From Blastomussa wellsi (lineage: Eukaryota; Cnidaria; Anthozoa; Scleractinia; Plerogyridae): a DNA stretch of 64,000 nucleotides. The stretch's first letter is position 1; every line of letters begins with the position of its first letter. This document shows positions 9,209 to 18,031 of this stretch, piece by piece. The notes below the pieces were generated by a model. It saw only the letters and a list, made by a program, of their open reading frames with translations. It was not told the DNA's origin and did no database searches. The translations under genes and the position numbers were made by a program. The DNA lies in NCBI GenBank assembly GCA_947652115.1, contig OX393568.1:12395370-12459369 (forward strand). Reading direction: 5' to 3'.

Positions 9209-10631
9209 AAAGCGCGCTGGGTTTGGTTGACGTTGACGTTGACGTTGATGGCTTCCCTTTCCAGTTAACGCCCCGCACAGAAAAAAGTTCGCTTCCAGTT
9301 CCAGCAGTTGAATTTCATGACGCGGTGCCAAGTTTGAAAAAAATATTCAACAAATCAGTGGATATTTATGTCTCCCCTGATCAGTATTTTACAGCAAAGT
9401 TCAGAGTCCAAAAGTCCAAAAGGAACAGCTGAAGTTCGAAACGTCAAAGCCTGCAAAAAAATGGTTGTCGGGTCCAAATCTGTCTTTCTGGGAACAACAG
9501 CTGAACTTTGCTGTGTGGTGCGTGACGACAGGTTGCGGAATATCTCGAGAAGTATTTGACAAAGACAACACAACGCTGAAGCTGCCGCCGCAGGTGCGGG
9601 CTTTTTACATCTTTCACGTGTACTTTACGGTTCGACGAATCCTCTTCCAGCTCGGAGGAATCCAAAGCGTGAGCGCGCTTCCTGGCGACCCTACATTCAG
9701 TCAGTTTAACAACCATTTCAACGAAGCTTCTTATAAAAGATTATGTGCAGAGTTCAACGTTCCTTCATCAACTGATTTCCGGTTTACGCTAGGCCCGAAC
9801 CACGGGCTAGGAAACGTATACATTTATTGTCACGACCCTTTCATCCTGAACGTTCCCTATCCATCAGCAAAAGCAAAATTCGATGACGAGGACCCAAGGG
9901 CTTCTGAAAAGGGAATTTCAGTTTGCTTCATCAGAAACGATGCTGCGAAAGAGCAATTCAACTGGTTTGCACCTAAAACCACGGCAGGTTTGACCCAGGC
10001 TGGTTTGTCGCGAATAAACCAGTCAATTGAAGCCTTTGTGTATTGCATCTTGGGTGCGCAAGTAAACGTCCGCAGCAGCATTCTTGGTGCTGGAGGCAAA
10101 GCAAAAGAAGCCCAGAGCGAGTTCATCGTCTTAGTGAAAGACGCAGTGAGGCTGCCTGACCTGGCCAAGTCAGTTCAAAGATACCAACTTGCCGTAGACG
10201 AGGCCAACGTGAGGCTCAATCTGGCTGTATGCCCGGGGGCTTGGTTAATGCCCGCGCGAATGATAATAAACACAGAAAGCACGGTTGGCTATAACAACCG
10301 ATTGAAACAGGCGATACCGGGTATGAAGCTGGGGGTAAACGACGGTGCAAACAAGGACACAAGAAAAGTGGCGCTTCAGCTGATGGATGGCGGGAAATCG
10401 AAAATTAACCGGCCAAACAGCCATCATACCAATCCTATACACAAAGCAGCCACAGCTGAAAGCAAAAAAGGTCAAAAACCTGCTGGCAAAACTCCAGCAA
10501 CAGAAGAAGTGCAAACAGAAGAACCAGTGCCAACGGCCTGCTCGGGCAGTGAGTCTCATGACTTAAACAAAATAGCTGCCACTGTTGGCGCGGTTGCAGT
10601 TGTGGGTTTGGCATTTTTGACATTACGTTAA
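9205..10631 (+). pseudogene. Large hypothetical element B protein with C-terminal membrane anchor, frameshifted
   Basis: ATG 9205 opens a frame that ends at 9432. The continuing coding sequence lies in another frame that is open from before 9435 to 10631, so the two belong to one gene of about 470 residues. The break coincides with a tandem duplication of the 8-mer gtccaaaa at about 9408-9423, which explains the frameshift. The product has an Asp/Val repeat near the N-terminus (DVDVDVD), a long globular region, then a Lys/Pro/Glu-rich linker and a C-terminal hydrophobic segment (TVGAVAVVGLAFLTLR), as in tail-anchored membrane proteins. No family recognised. It sits between penton-like and coiled-coil genes, so a virion role is plausible but unproven. 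Confidence 0.5.
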
Positions 10632-11128
10632 CGCCGCTTTTTGATATAGCCCTCAACCAGAAACGCCACCGCACCCAAAATCAGAAGCCATGTGTGTTCT
10701 GCCAGAAAACCAATTGCCTGGCCAGCAGCTTTGAAAAGGAAAGAAACAATCGAGCCAATTAACCCTGGAAGAATTCCACCAAGTTTTTTGCCAATCTCTT
10801 TCAACCCATTTGCCAACCCTTTTGCGGTTGCTTTCAGTGAGTTGTTGATTGTGCTTACGACAGCACCAATCGTAACACCAGCAGCAAGAAGGACAGCCGT
10901 GACGGTCACGCCATATTTCTTGAAGATCTCTTTGACCCTTTCTCGAAGAGGCTTCTCTCGTTCTATTTCCTCAATCCGTGTGTCAACCTGGTTGATCTCT
11001 TCGAGACGCTGCGCAACTCTTGCTTCCGCGGCTTCTTTATCAGAGGGTGAGGCGTTCTCATCGTTGATGATCGCCCTGTCTTCTTCATTTTGGCGTTCCA
11101 GTTCTGCTTTTTGAACTTTCAGCTCGTT
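10628..11128 (-). pseudogene. Element B coiled-coil/membrane protein gene, 3' third
   Basis: C-terminal part of a gene split into three by two insertions (other parts at 15847-16290 and 40737-41129). It encodes a Glu/Lys/Arg heptad-like coiled coil (ELKVQKAELERQNEED onward), then hydrophobic segments (VTVTAVLLAAGVTIGAVV and a C-terminal WLLILGAVAFLVEGY) and a basic tail. It overlaps the stop of the convergent upstream gene by 4 bases. Gypsy-1 inserted at 11129-11133 with duplication of GAGGG. Before disruption this was a membrane-anchored coiled-coil protein of roughly 450 residues; function unknown. Confidence 0.7.
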
Positions 11129-11133
11129 GAGGG
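11129..11133. repeat. Target-site duplication GAGGG of gypsy-1, left
   Basis: GAGGG directly before the LTR at 11134; the same five bases follow the other LTR at 15842-15846. Confidence 0.93.
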
Positions 11134-11273
11134 TGTTAAAGTATTGACGAGGAACAACAATAAAGAACAATAAGGAACCAACATTTACTGAGAAGTCGCA
11201 CATGTACAAATATCAAGATGGCTGACTCATCCAAGACCAGTCACTCGTGCCCAGTCCCACACATACTGTGACA
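11134..11273 (-). repeat. Gypsy-1 3' LTR
   Basis: 140 bp, identical to 15702-15841. It is the 3' LTR because the element reads on the minus strand. Confidence 0.95.
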
Positions 11274-11286
11274 TCCCCCTTTTTCC
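11274..11286 (-). other. Gypsy-1 polypurine tract
   Basis: On the minus strand GGAAAAAGGGGGA directly precedes the 3' LTR, the expected priming site for plus-strand DNA. Confidence 0.85.
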
Positions 11287-11546
11287 AAAAAAAAAAAAAA
11301 TACAGTAACTCAACGCTAGAAATCGAAAATGAGGCAAAAGCCTGTAAAGTCAAACATAAACTTCCATGACATATGGATCCCTGCAATGTCATTGGCAACA
11401 AAGTTGTCCATATGCAAATAATAACACTAAAAACATTGTCCAAGATTGAAAATTGGCACGTGCCTGAAATAAGCTAAACTAGAAAAACGCGAGCTCGTGT
11501 TAAGAACTGAAATCAACCTAGAAAATCAGAATAGAGTCAAACTAGA

Positions 11547-14500
11547 TTATTCAGTAAAACGAGCGGGTCTGTTCACTTCACGTCCACTCCTGGTTCGGTA
11601 GGTTCCCGAATTCTGACTGCCGCTAGATGTTCCTGAACTGACGTTGACATCTGGCGAAGAGGTAGGAGGTGCCTCAACAAGCTCTGGCACCTCATCTGAA
11701 GGCTCATCAGATTCTATAACACCTGGCTCATACTTGGGCTCCATCATGGCCATTACTGGGCGAAGATGGCGTCTATTACGGCGAAGGACTGACCCAGATT
11801 GGGTCGTCACCTCATATGAACGGGGTTCTGGTCGCACGCAATTTATACTTCCTGGTAGCCATGTCTTGGTTGCTTGGTCTTGTATACGCACAGGCTGTCC
11901 AGCTGTCAAGGGGCTAAGATCGGTTGCAGACTTGTCGTGATAGTATTTCATTCGCTCCTGCCGCTCTGTTAAACGCTGGTTGATCTTGTCCTTGTCAGGT
12001 ATTTGGTTCCCCACCCGGATGGGTAGGTTTGATTGGAGTTTACGCTGATAAAGTAACTCGGCTGGAGAAGGGAGCTGTGAGTCAACTGGGGTAGACCTAA
12101 GGCAAAGTAATGACATGTAGGGGTCCTGTCCAGACTCCTTAGCCTTGGACAAGGTGTGTTTGACAGTCTGAACTTGTCTCTCAATGAATCCGTTGGATCT
12201 TGGGTATCTTGGGCTTGACGTAATATGTTGGAAACCCCACGCTTTGGAGAATTCTTCGTAGCTTTTGCAGTCATACTGTGGGCCATTATCTGAGATTAAA
12301 ATTTCTGGTACTCCTTGTTCTGAGAACACACTTTTTGTAAGACTGACAACTGTGTTGCCTGTGGACTGTCCACGTGGTATTTTCCTTACGATGGGGAACT
12401 TGGAGTAATAGTCACAAAGGAGTAGATAGTCTTCCCCGTTCCACGAAAACAAATCGGTCCCAATGACCTGCCATGGTCTTGTGGGTATTTCATGTGGCTC
12501 CAATGTTTCTTTGGCTTGTGTGTGTTGACTTTCTTGACAAACCTCACATTTCTGCACCCTGGCCTCAATTTCCTTATTAATGCCCGGCCAGAATACACAC
12601 GATTTTGCTCGAAGCTGGCATTTCTCGACACCCTGGTGGGCCTGGTGTAGTCTCTCTATAATGTCATTTCTTTGTGATTCCGGAATGATCACTCTTTCAC
12701 CTTTAAGGATTAGACCGTTCTCAATTGACAGCTCATCACGGTAAGCCCAATACTTCCTCAAATGGATTGGGACTTGCTTTTGTTTTTCAGGCCATCCATG
12801 GTAAATGACTTCTCGTAGAGCTGTAAGTTCAGGATCTGACGAGGTGTCTTGTCTGAGAGTGTCTAATCTTGTATCAGAAAATTGCACCAGGCACACTTGA
12901 TGTAGATCCAAGGATTCCTTACCGGGTAGGGGATTTAGTCTTGACATTGGGTCAGCAAGAAGCATTTCAGTTCCAGGTTTATACTTGATTGTCATGTCAT
13001 ATCCCTGTATTCTGAGCAGCATTCGCTGAAGCCTTGGGGGTGCAGCTGTTAAATTCTTCATGTGAATCATTTCAAGGGGCTTGTGATCTGACTCGACTGT
13101 GAATTTTTTTCCAAACAAGTAGGAGTGAAATTTCTCACAAGCCACAACAACAGCAAGCATTTCACGCTCGATATTTGCATAACGTTTCTCTGTGTCCGTG
13201 AGTGCCCTTGATGCAAAAGCTACAACTTTGCCTTCCTGTACCAGAGCACTTCCAAGACCTCGAAGGGATGCATCTACCTGGATAACTGTTTCCTTCTCCG
13301 GGTCAAAGTATGTTAATGATACTTCGCGGCAGATTGACTGCTTGATGTTTTCAAAAGCCATCTTGTGGGAAGGGGACCACTGGAATTCAGTGCCTTTCTT
13401 AAGAAGGTTTCTCAGAGGCTCTGACATAGCCGACAGGTTTGGAATGAAAGGGGCCATGTATGTTGCTATGCCAAGGAAGGTTTGGAGCTCTTGGGTGTCC
13501 TGTGGCTCTTGTAAGGCCCTGATGGCTTCCACTTTCTCTGGGTCAGGATGTACTCCGTCTGCATCGAACAGCATGCCAAAGAAAGTGATCTTTGTCTCCT
13601 TAATACTGCATTTGTCCAAGTTGAAAACGAGACCATGCTGACGCGCGACCAACATTAGATTGTGCAAGTTTGCATCATGCTCTTCCTCTGTAGGGCCATG
13701 GACTGCAATATCATCTGCAATACCAACTGTTCCAGGACATTTCTCAAGAATAAAGTCCATCTTCTGTTGGAAAATATCCTGGCTAACACATAATCCAAAA
13801 GGCAGGCGGGTAAACCTGAATCTTCCAAAGGGGCTGTTGAAGGTTGTGAGGAAAGAAGACTCATCATCCAGCACTACAGACCAATAACCATGGCGGGCAT
13901 CTAACTTTGAAAATATTGTACTACCTTTGAATTTGTGCGTGACCTCTTCTAAGGTTGGCGTGTGATGATGGCTTCTCTTGACAGCTCGGTTAAGATCCTT
14001 TGGATCGAGGCAAATACGCCACCTCCCATTTGATTTTTGGGAGTAAGCTACACTTGAAACCCAGTCAGTGGGCTCAGTCACTGGTTTAATCACTCCTAGA
14101 CTGACCATTTCGTCAAGTTCTTTCTTAATATCATCCTTGATGTGAATTGGGCATTTTCGAGGGGCATGCACTACAGGTGGTACGTCTGGGTCTGTAATAA
14201 TGTGGTACTCTCCTTCGAATTTGCCAATACCATTAAACCGATCAGGATACAGCAGGTGAAGGTCGCTCTTATCCTTAATTGTTGGGTAAGGCATCTTGGT
14301 GGTATAAATACCACAATGCAGTTCCACTAACTGAAGCTCACAGGAAGTGGGAAGGCCACATATAGCTGGGCCATCAACATCAGCAACATATAACCTTGCA
14401 TTAGTTTTTTTGTCACCATATGAACATTTGATGGAACATACCCCGTGCTGTGGTATTGGTGTGCCATTGTAAGCAATCAATTTGGTGTGGGTATGTGTTG

Positions 14501-15545
14501 TGTCTGTTGGAAGGCCATGCTCGTTCACATGTTCTGGAAACATATTTCTAAAAATTCGTAAGGGCAAAATATTTCCCTGTGCACCAGTATCCACTTTTAC
14601 TTTGAGCATAGATTTGGGGTGGTCAATGTTTGGTAGTTCAACATGAACTTTTGCAAAGGCTTCATCTCGTGTTAAATTCACAGTGGAGCTGTCAATCTGA
14701 ATGGACTCAAACAACAACTCATCAAAACTAGAACTCGACTCCTCGACTACATGTACCCTACTCTGACCTGATTTGTCATGAGGCTTTCTGCCTTCGGGTG
14801 GCTTGGATTTCCGGTCATGACCTTGTTTATTTCTGCAGACTTGTTCCCAGTGGTTCCACTGATTGCATTTCCTGCATCTTGTGCCTTGGGCTGGGCATTT
14901 TTTATCATGGTTAAGTCCACATTTTCCACACCGGGGATTGGCATTTTGTCTAACAGCATCAATGTTGGTTTCGCGACCACGTGTGGATGTACCTTGTTGC
15001 TCGAGAGATTTCATGTCATTAACTGTGGCCTCTCTTTTCCTAGCAATGTCCATTGCCTTGTCGAGTTTCAGTTTCTCATCTTTTCCTAAAAGGGCCTCCT
15101 GCACCTTGCGTTCCTTGGTGCCAATAATTAGCTGTTCAATAAGACGATCCTCTATTTCGCCTTCGCCAAACCGGCACTTCTGTGCTTGTATTTTACATCT
15201 GGCCATGAACGAATCTACAGATTCATCATCAGACTGTCTGAATCCTTGTAACTGGTATCGGGCAATGCGAAAGTTCGACTTTGGTTCTAAATACGCTGTG
15301 AATTTGTCGAATATCACGTCAGTTTTCTGCTTTTCTTCTTCGCTAAGCTCGAAAGAGTTGAAAATCTTCCGGCCTTCCTCCCCAATCCACAGTAAGATGT
15401 ATGTTGCCTTGACTTTCTCGTCTTTCTGGCTTAAAGGCCCGTCAAAGATCAGCTGACAATATTGCTTGAAACTTTTGAATCCAGTAGGTAGGTCAGACCC
15501 ATTCCAATCCATCTGAGGCGGCTGAATTCCGGAGAGCTCGCCCAT
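11547..15545 (-). CDS. gag-pol: Gypsy-1 gag-pol polyprotein
   Basis: 1332 codons in one frame. I start at ATG 15545 (MGELSGIQPPQMDW), because the longer frame back to 15752 begins inside the LTR and crosses the primer-binding site. Order: gag with capsid-like helical region; a zinc-knuckle-like Cys/His cluster (CGKCGLNHDKKCP...CRKCNQWNHWEQVC); aspartic protease with VDTGAQG; reverse transcriptase with IADDIAV as the YxDD equivalent; RNase H (QVDASLRGLGSAL, ESDHKP); integrase with HHCC zinc region (HQAHQG...CEVCQ) and DDE core (GTDLFSW, ISDNGPQYD, GFIERQ). No chromodomain was seen. All catalytic motifs are present and no stop interrupts, so it may be active. Confidence 0.95.
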   Translation of the reverse strand: MGELSGIQPPQMDWNGSDLPTGFKSFKQYCQLIFDGPLSQKDEKVKATYILLWIGEEGRKIFNSFELSEEEKQKTDVIFDKFTAYLEPKSNFRIARYQLQGFRQSDDESVDSFMARCKIQAQKCRFGEGEIEDRLIEQLIIGTKERKVQEALLGKDEKLKLDKAMDIARKREATVNDMKSLEQQGTSTRGRETNIDAVRQNANPRCGKCGLNHDKKCPAQGTRCRKCNQWNHWEQVCRNKQGHDRKSKPPEGRKPHDKSGQSRVHVVEESSSSFDELLFESIQIDSSTVNLTRDEAFAKVHVELPNIDHPKSMLKVKVDTGAQGNILPLRIFRNMFPEHVNEHGLPTDTTHTHTKLIAYNGTPIPQHGVCSIKCSYGDKKTNARLYVADVDGPAICGLPTSCELQLVELHCGIYTTKMPYPTIKDKSDLHLLYPDRFNGIGKFEGEYHIITDPDVPPVVHAPRKCPIHIKDDIKKELDEMVSLGVIKPVTEPTDWVSSVAYSQKSNGRWRICLDPKDLNRAVKRSHHHTPTLEEVTHKFKGSTIFSKLDARHGYWSVVLDDESSFLTTFNSPFGRFRFTRLPFGLCVSQDIFQQKMDFILEKCPGTVGIADDIAVHGPTEEEHDANLHNLMLVARQHGLVFNLDKCSIKETKITFFGMLFDADGVHPDPEKVEAIRALQEPQDTQELQTFLGIATYMAPFIPNLSAMSEPLRNLLKKGTEFQWSPSHKMAFENIKQSICREVSLTYFDPEKETVIQVDASLRGLGSALVQEGKVVAFASRALTDTEKRYANIEREMLAVVVACEKFHSYLFGKKFTVESDHKPLEMIHMKNLTAAPPRLQRMLLRIQGYDMTIKYKPGTEMLLADPMSRLNPLPGKESLDLHQVCLVQFSDTRLDTLRQDTSSDPELTALREVIYHGWPEKQKQVPIHLRKYWAYRDELSIENGLILKGERVIIPESQRNDIIERLHQAHQGVEKCQLRAKSCVFWPGINKEIEARVQKCEVCQESQHTQAKETLEPHEIPTRPWQVIGTDLFSWNGEDYLLLCDYYSKFPIVRKIPRGQSTGNTVVSLTKSVFSEQGVPEILISDNGPQYDCKSYEEFSKAWGFQHITSSPRYPRSNGFIERQVQTVKHTLSKAKESGQDPYMSLLCLRSTPVDSQLPSPAELLYQRKLQSNLPIRVGNQIPDKDKINQRLTERQERMKYYHDKSATDLSPLTAGQPVRIQDQATKTWLPGSINCVRPEPRSYEVTTQSGSVLRRNRRHLRPVMAMMEPKYEPGVIESDEPSDEVPELVEAPPTSSPDVNVSSGTSSGSQNSGTYRTRSGREVNRPARFTE

Positions 15546-15684
15546 GTTTGCAAAGTAAGGTGTCGGCCGGTAGAATTGCAAAAATACTCGGCTGCACGCT
15601 ACGAAGCGTTGACTTCTGAATCTTCGTTCATCGGGTGCATCTACACAATTCAGACATCGAAATCTCGCTGGGCGTGTTCTACTG

Positions 15685-15701
15685 TCCGCTCGCTGCCACC
15701 A
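15685..15701 (-). other. Gypsy-1 primer-binding site
   Basis: On the minus strand, TGGTGGCAGCGAGCGG follows the 5' LTR directly and begins with the canonical TGG complementary to a tRNA CCA end. The tRNA species was not identified. Confidence 0.75.
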
Positions 15702-15841
15702 TGTTAAAGTATTGACGAGGAACAACAATAAAGAACAATAAGGAACCAACATTTACTGAGAAGTCGCACATGTACAAATATCAAGATGGCTGACTCATCC
15801 AAGACCAGTCACTCGTGCCCAGTCCCACACATACTGTGACA
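15702..15841 (-). repeat. Gypsy-1 5' LTR
   Basis: 140 bp, identical to 11134-11273, TG...CA ends. Confidence 0.95.
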
Positions 15842-15846
15842 GAGGG
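15842..15846. repeat. Target-site duplication GAGGG of gypsy-1, right
   Basis: Matches 11129-11133 and restores the split coiled-coil coding sequence. Confidence 0.93.
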
Positions 15847-16290
15847 CTTCTTTGTCAATTTTCTCTTGAAGTTCACTTACGTTTTTTTCTAACCTGGCAT
15901 TTTCTTCTGTGAGCTTCTGAATATCTTCTTTTAATTTTGGCGCCTGTTTTGCTGTTTTGTTGATTCGTTCCAGTTGCTTTCTTTTATCTTGATGTTCTTT
16001 TTCAAGGTCTTTTTTTCGCCTGTTTCAGTTTTTGAATTTCTTTTTCATCCAAAGGGCCATGTGTATCTTCAAGAGCAGCTCTCTGTTCATCAATTACTCT
16101 CATTCTGTTTCTGATTTCTTCCATGTCATTTTTAACTTTTTCTTGTTCTTCTGCCATAGATAAAGATTTTTCCAGTTCTTTTTCTTTTTCAGCCAGTTCT
16201 TGCTGAACGGCTTCCTGTGATTCATAAATGGACTTTCCAATGGGAAGTTTTTTTTTCTTTGGAAAGGCTTGGATTTAGATGCTGTTGTTT
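15847..16290 (-). pseudogene. Element B coiled-coil protein gene, middle third
   Basis: Minus-strand coding for a long Glu/Lys/Gln-rich coiled coil (for example QQELAEKEKELEKSL), lying between gypsy-1 and Polinton C. Two frame changes fall in homopolymers: an A9 run (T9 on the plus strand near 16248-16256) and an A7 run (T7 near 16010-16016). Each would be mended by one base fewer, so they may be sequencing errors or slippage. The upstream end meets the Polinton C insertion at its TTGTTT duplication, and the gene continues at 40737-41129. Confidence 0.7.
16285..16290. repeat. 6-bp target-site duplication TTGTTT of Polinton C, left
   Basis: TTGTTT precedes the terminal AGTAGTATAGG. The same six bases follow the mirror terminus at 40731-40736. 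Six bases is the usual Polinton duplication length. Confidence 0.93.
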
Positions 16291-16527
16291 AGTAGTATAG
16301 GACATGGGGGTATAAGAACATTTTTCCATCAGCTGATTTTGTGCTCATTTTTCCACCAGCTCATTTTGTGTGAGATTTTCCGCCAGCTGATTTTGTGTGA
16401 AATTTTCCAATCTGATTTTCCGCCAGCTTATTCCAAAGACCGCTGGAATGAAATTCTGCGGGTGTGGAATTCCATAAAGATTTTTCCAAAGTCAAACCTA
16501 AGTTAGAATCAAAACCTGACTTAACCT
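16291..16527 (+). repeat. Polinton C left terminal inverted repeat, outer block
   Basis: Inverted match to 40494-40730 with about two mismatches. It contains four degenerate copies of a 27-28-bp motif around tttttccaccagctgattttgtg between 16320 and 16432. In the left arm the repeat is interrupted after 16527 by the GTPase gene and resumes at 17567. Confidence 0.93.
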
Positions 16528-17597
16528 CTTTTTTCTTAATTGGGTAACAGTTAGATCTGCGAAGTTGATCTAACGAACCAGTTGGAGTTCAAAATGGGTT
16601 ATAAATTAATATAAAACACCAATAGCAATAGTTTTATTCCCATCTCTTAAAATAATATTGGCATTGATACTGTTATTAGTATCTATTTTTAAGATGGCAT
16701 CAATTAGTTTTCCTTGACTGTTGTCTTTAGTTATGAATAAATTATTTTTTAGTTTAAATATTTCAACATCATATAATTTATCTTTTGTATGTAATTTACA
16801 AATGAAACCTTTTGTGATGATGTTTTTGATATTGTGAAAAATTAATTTGCTTTTAACTTTTTGATTATGAGGTTGAATTAGTTTAGTTTTACGATCAACT
16901 ATATCAATAGTATTTAAAGCTTCAAATAAAGAACAGTTAACTGAATTATCATATCGTTCTATAATATTATCTCCAAAATAAGCTGATATTGGAACAAATA
17001 TAACATTCTTAAATCTGAATTTCTTAATCTTTTTACTAAAGTCAGTTACAACATCATTATATAGTTCTTTATCCCAATTAATAGTATCCATCTTATTTAT
17101 ACACATTATTAAGCAGTTGATTCCCATTCCGCGAGTAATAAGAACATGCTCTAAAGTTTGACTAGATAGACCAGATTCATATTCTCCTTTTCTAATTGAT
17201 AAAACTAATACAGCAATATCTGCTAAAGATGTTCCAAAAATCATCTCATTAACTAATTCTTTATGACCAGGCACATCAATGATACTATATTTTTTTTCTT
17301 GATAATTAAATGAAACTATATTGAAATTATATGTTTTTCCTTTAACTTTTTCATAATTATCTTCATCTAAAATGTGGGCTAACCACCATGTTGACATCTT
17401 AATATCATTAGCATTTTTCTTTATCTTTTCAATCTCTCTTTTATTAATGGTATTAGATTTTACTAATATTTGACCGCCTAATGTACTTTTACCATGATCT
17501 ACATTACCAATTAAAACCAATTTCATATATAAATATATACATTATTATTGACTTAGGCTAACTGAACCTAACTTAGAATCAAAACCTAACTTAACCT
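16497..17597 (+). repeat. 31-bp direct repeats flanking the GTPase gene
   Basis: cctaagttagaatcaaaacc... at 16497-16527 and its copy at 17567-17597 differ at two positions. The right terminal repeat carries a single version of this junction (about 40490-40515). The pair bounds exactly the segment that is absent from the right arm. Confidence 0.85.
16606..17526 (-). CDS. eEF1A-like translational GTPase lacking the middle barrel domain
   Basis: 306 codons, intact. G1/P-loop GNVDHGKST (residues 7-15), G3 DVPGHKE (84-90) and G4 NKMD (144-147) identify an eEF1A/eRF3/Hbs1-type GTPase. The switch I region is divergent but retains a KGKT threonine (about 65). After about residue 215 there is only a short linker. 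The remaining ~85 residues then match the end of eEF1A domain III in layout, finishing RDGNKTIAIGVL, where eEF1A has a similar RD..QT.AVGV ending. The second (aminoacyl-tRNA-contacting) barrel is therefore missing, and the protein is about 150 residues shorter than eEF1A. Composition and the TATATATG start match the rest of Polinton C, so it is an element gene, not a host exon. It interrupts the left terminal repeat. Role unknown: translation takeover or a GTP switch are guesses. Confidence 0.88.
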   Translation of the reverse strand: MKLVLIGNVDHGKSTLGGQILVKSNTINKREIEKIKKNANDIKMSTWWLAHILDEDNYEKVKGKTYNFNIVSFNYQEKKYSIIDVPGHKELVNEMIFGTSLADIAVLVLSIRKGEYESGLSSQTLEHVLITRGMGINCLIMCINKMDTINWDKELYNDVVTDFSKKIKKFRFKNVIFVPISAYFGDNIIERYDNSVNCSLFEALNTIDIVDRKTKLIQPHNQKVKSKLIFHNIKNIITKGFICKLHTKDKLYDVEIFKLKNNLFITKDNSQGKLIDAILKIDTNNSINANIILRDGNKTIAIGVLY

Positions 17598-17822
17598 AAC
17601 TTAAATTAGCCTAAATCATAAAGTATTGTCTACCTAATGATAAAGATTTAGCATAATTATTATAATAAGATTGAAAATAAAAAGGGATATATAGATTTGG
17701 CACATTATAAAAATAATAAGATGGAAAATAATAAGATGTATTGTGACTCTATAATTCATAATGAACTAAGCAAAACTGAAGTTATGTGTCCTTTTTGTGA
17801 TAAACAGTTGACATATAATAAT
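17567..17822 (+). repeat. Polinton C left terminal inverted repeat, inner block
   Basis: Inverted match to about 40275-40500, including the block aattagcctaaatcataaagtattgtctacctaatgataaag. The left copy has about 24 extra bases before the zinc-motif coding repeat. Confidence 0.85.
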
Positions 17823-18031
17823 ATGGAAAATAAAAAGGGATATAAAGATTTGGCACATTATAAAAATAATAAGATGGAAAATAATAAGATGTATTGTAAC
17901 TCTATAATTCACAATGAACTAAGCAAAACTGAAGTTATATGTCCTTTTTGTGATAAACAGTTGACATATAATAATATGGAAAATAAAAAGGGATATAAAG
18001 ATTTGACACATTATAAAAATAATAAGATGGA
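17670..18031 (+). repeat. 153-bp in-frame tandem coding repeat
   Basis: Units begin at 17670, 17823 and 17976 (third partial), spaced exactly 153 bp (51 codons). Each encodes a basic Asn/Lys-rich stretch and a CPFCDK zinc-type pair. The same unit is encoded near 40290-40430 in the right arm. Confidence 0.9.

Larger units (their letters stand above)
11134..15841 (-). mobile_element. Gypsy-1: complete Ty3/gypsy LTR retrotransposon
   Basis: 4708 bp, minus orientation, bounded by 140-bp LTRs (11134-11273 and 15702-15841) that read identical base for base, start TG and end CA, and are flanked by the 5-bp duplication GAGGG. It has an uninterrupted gag-pol frame, a primer-binding site and a polypurine tract, so insertion was very recent. 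It interrupts the element B coiled-coil gene. Confidence 0.96.

Noticed and set aside
15546..15752. N-terminal extension of gypsy-1 gag-pol back into the LTR
   Set aside because: It crosses the LTR edge and primer-binding site; the ATG at 15545 gives the expected gag start.
16320..16432. Repeat array considered as CRISPR-like
   Set aside because: The units abut without distinct spacers, are degenerate, and lie in a eukaryotic terminal repeat.
16606..17526. GTPase considered as a processed host eEF1A pseudogene
   Set aside because: The frame is intact, strongly AT-rich like Polinton C, diverged from eEF1A, lacks a domain and has the element start box; a recent pseudogene would keep eEF1A identity.
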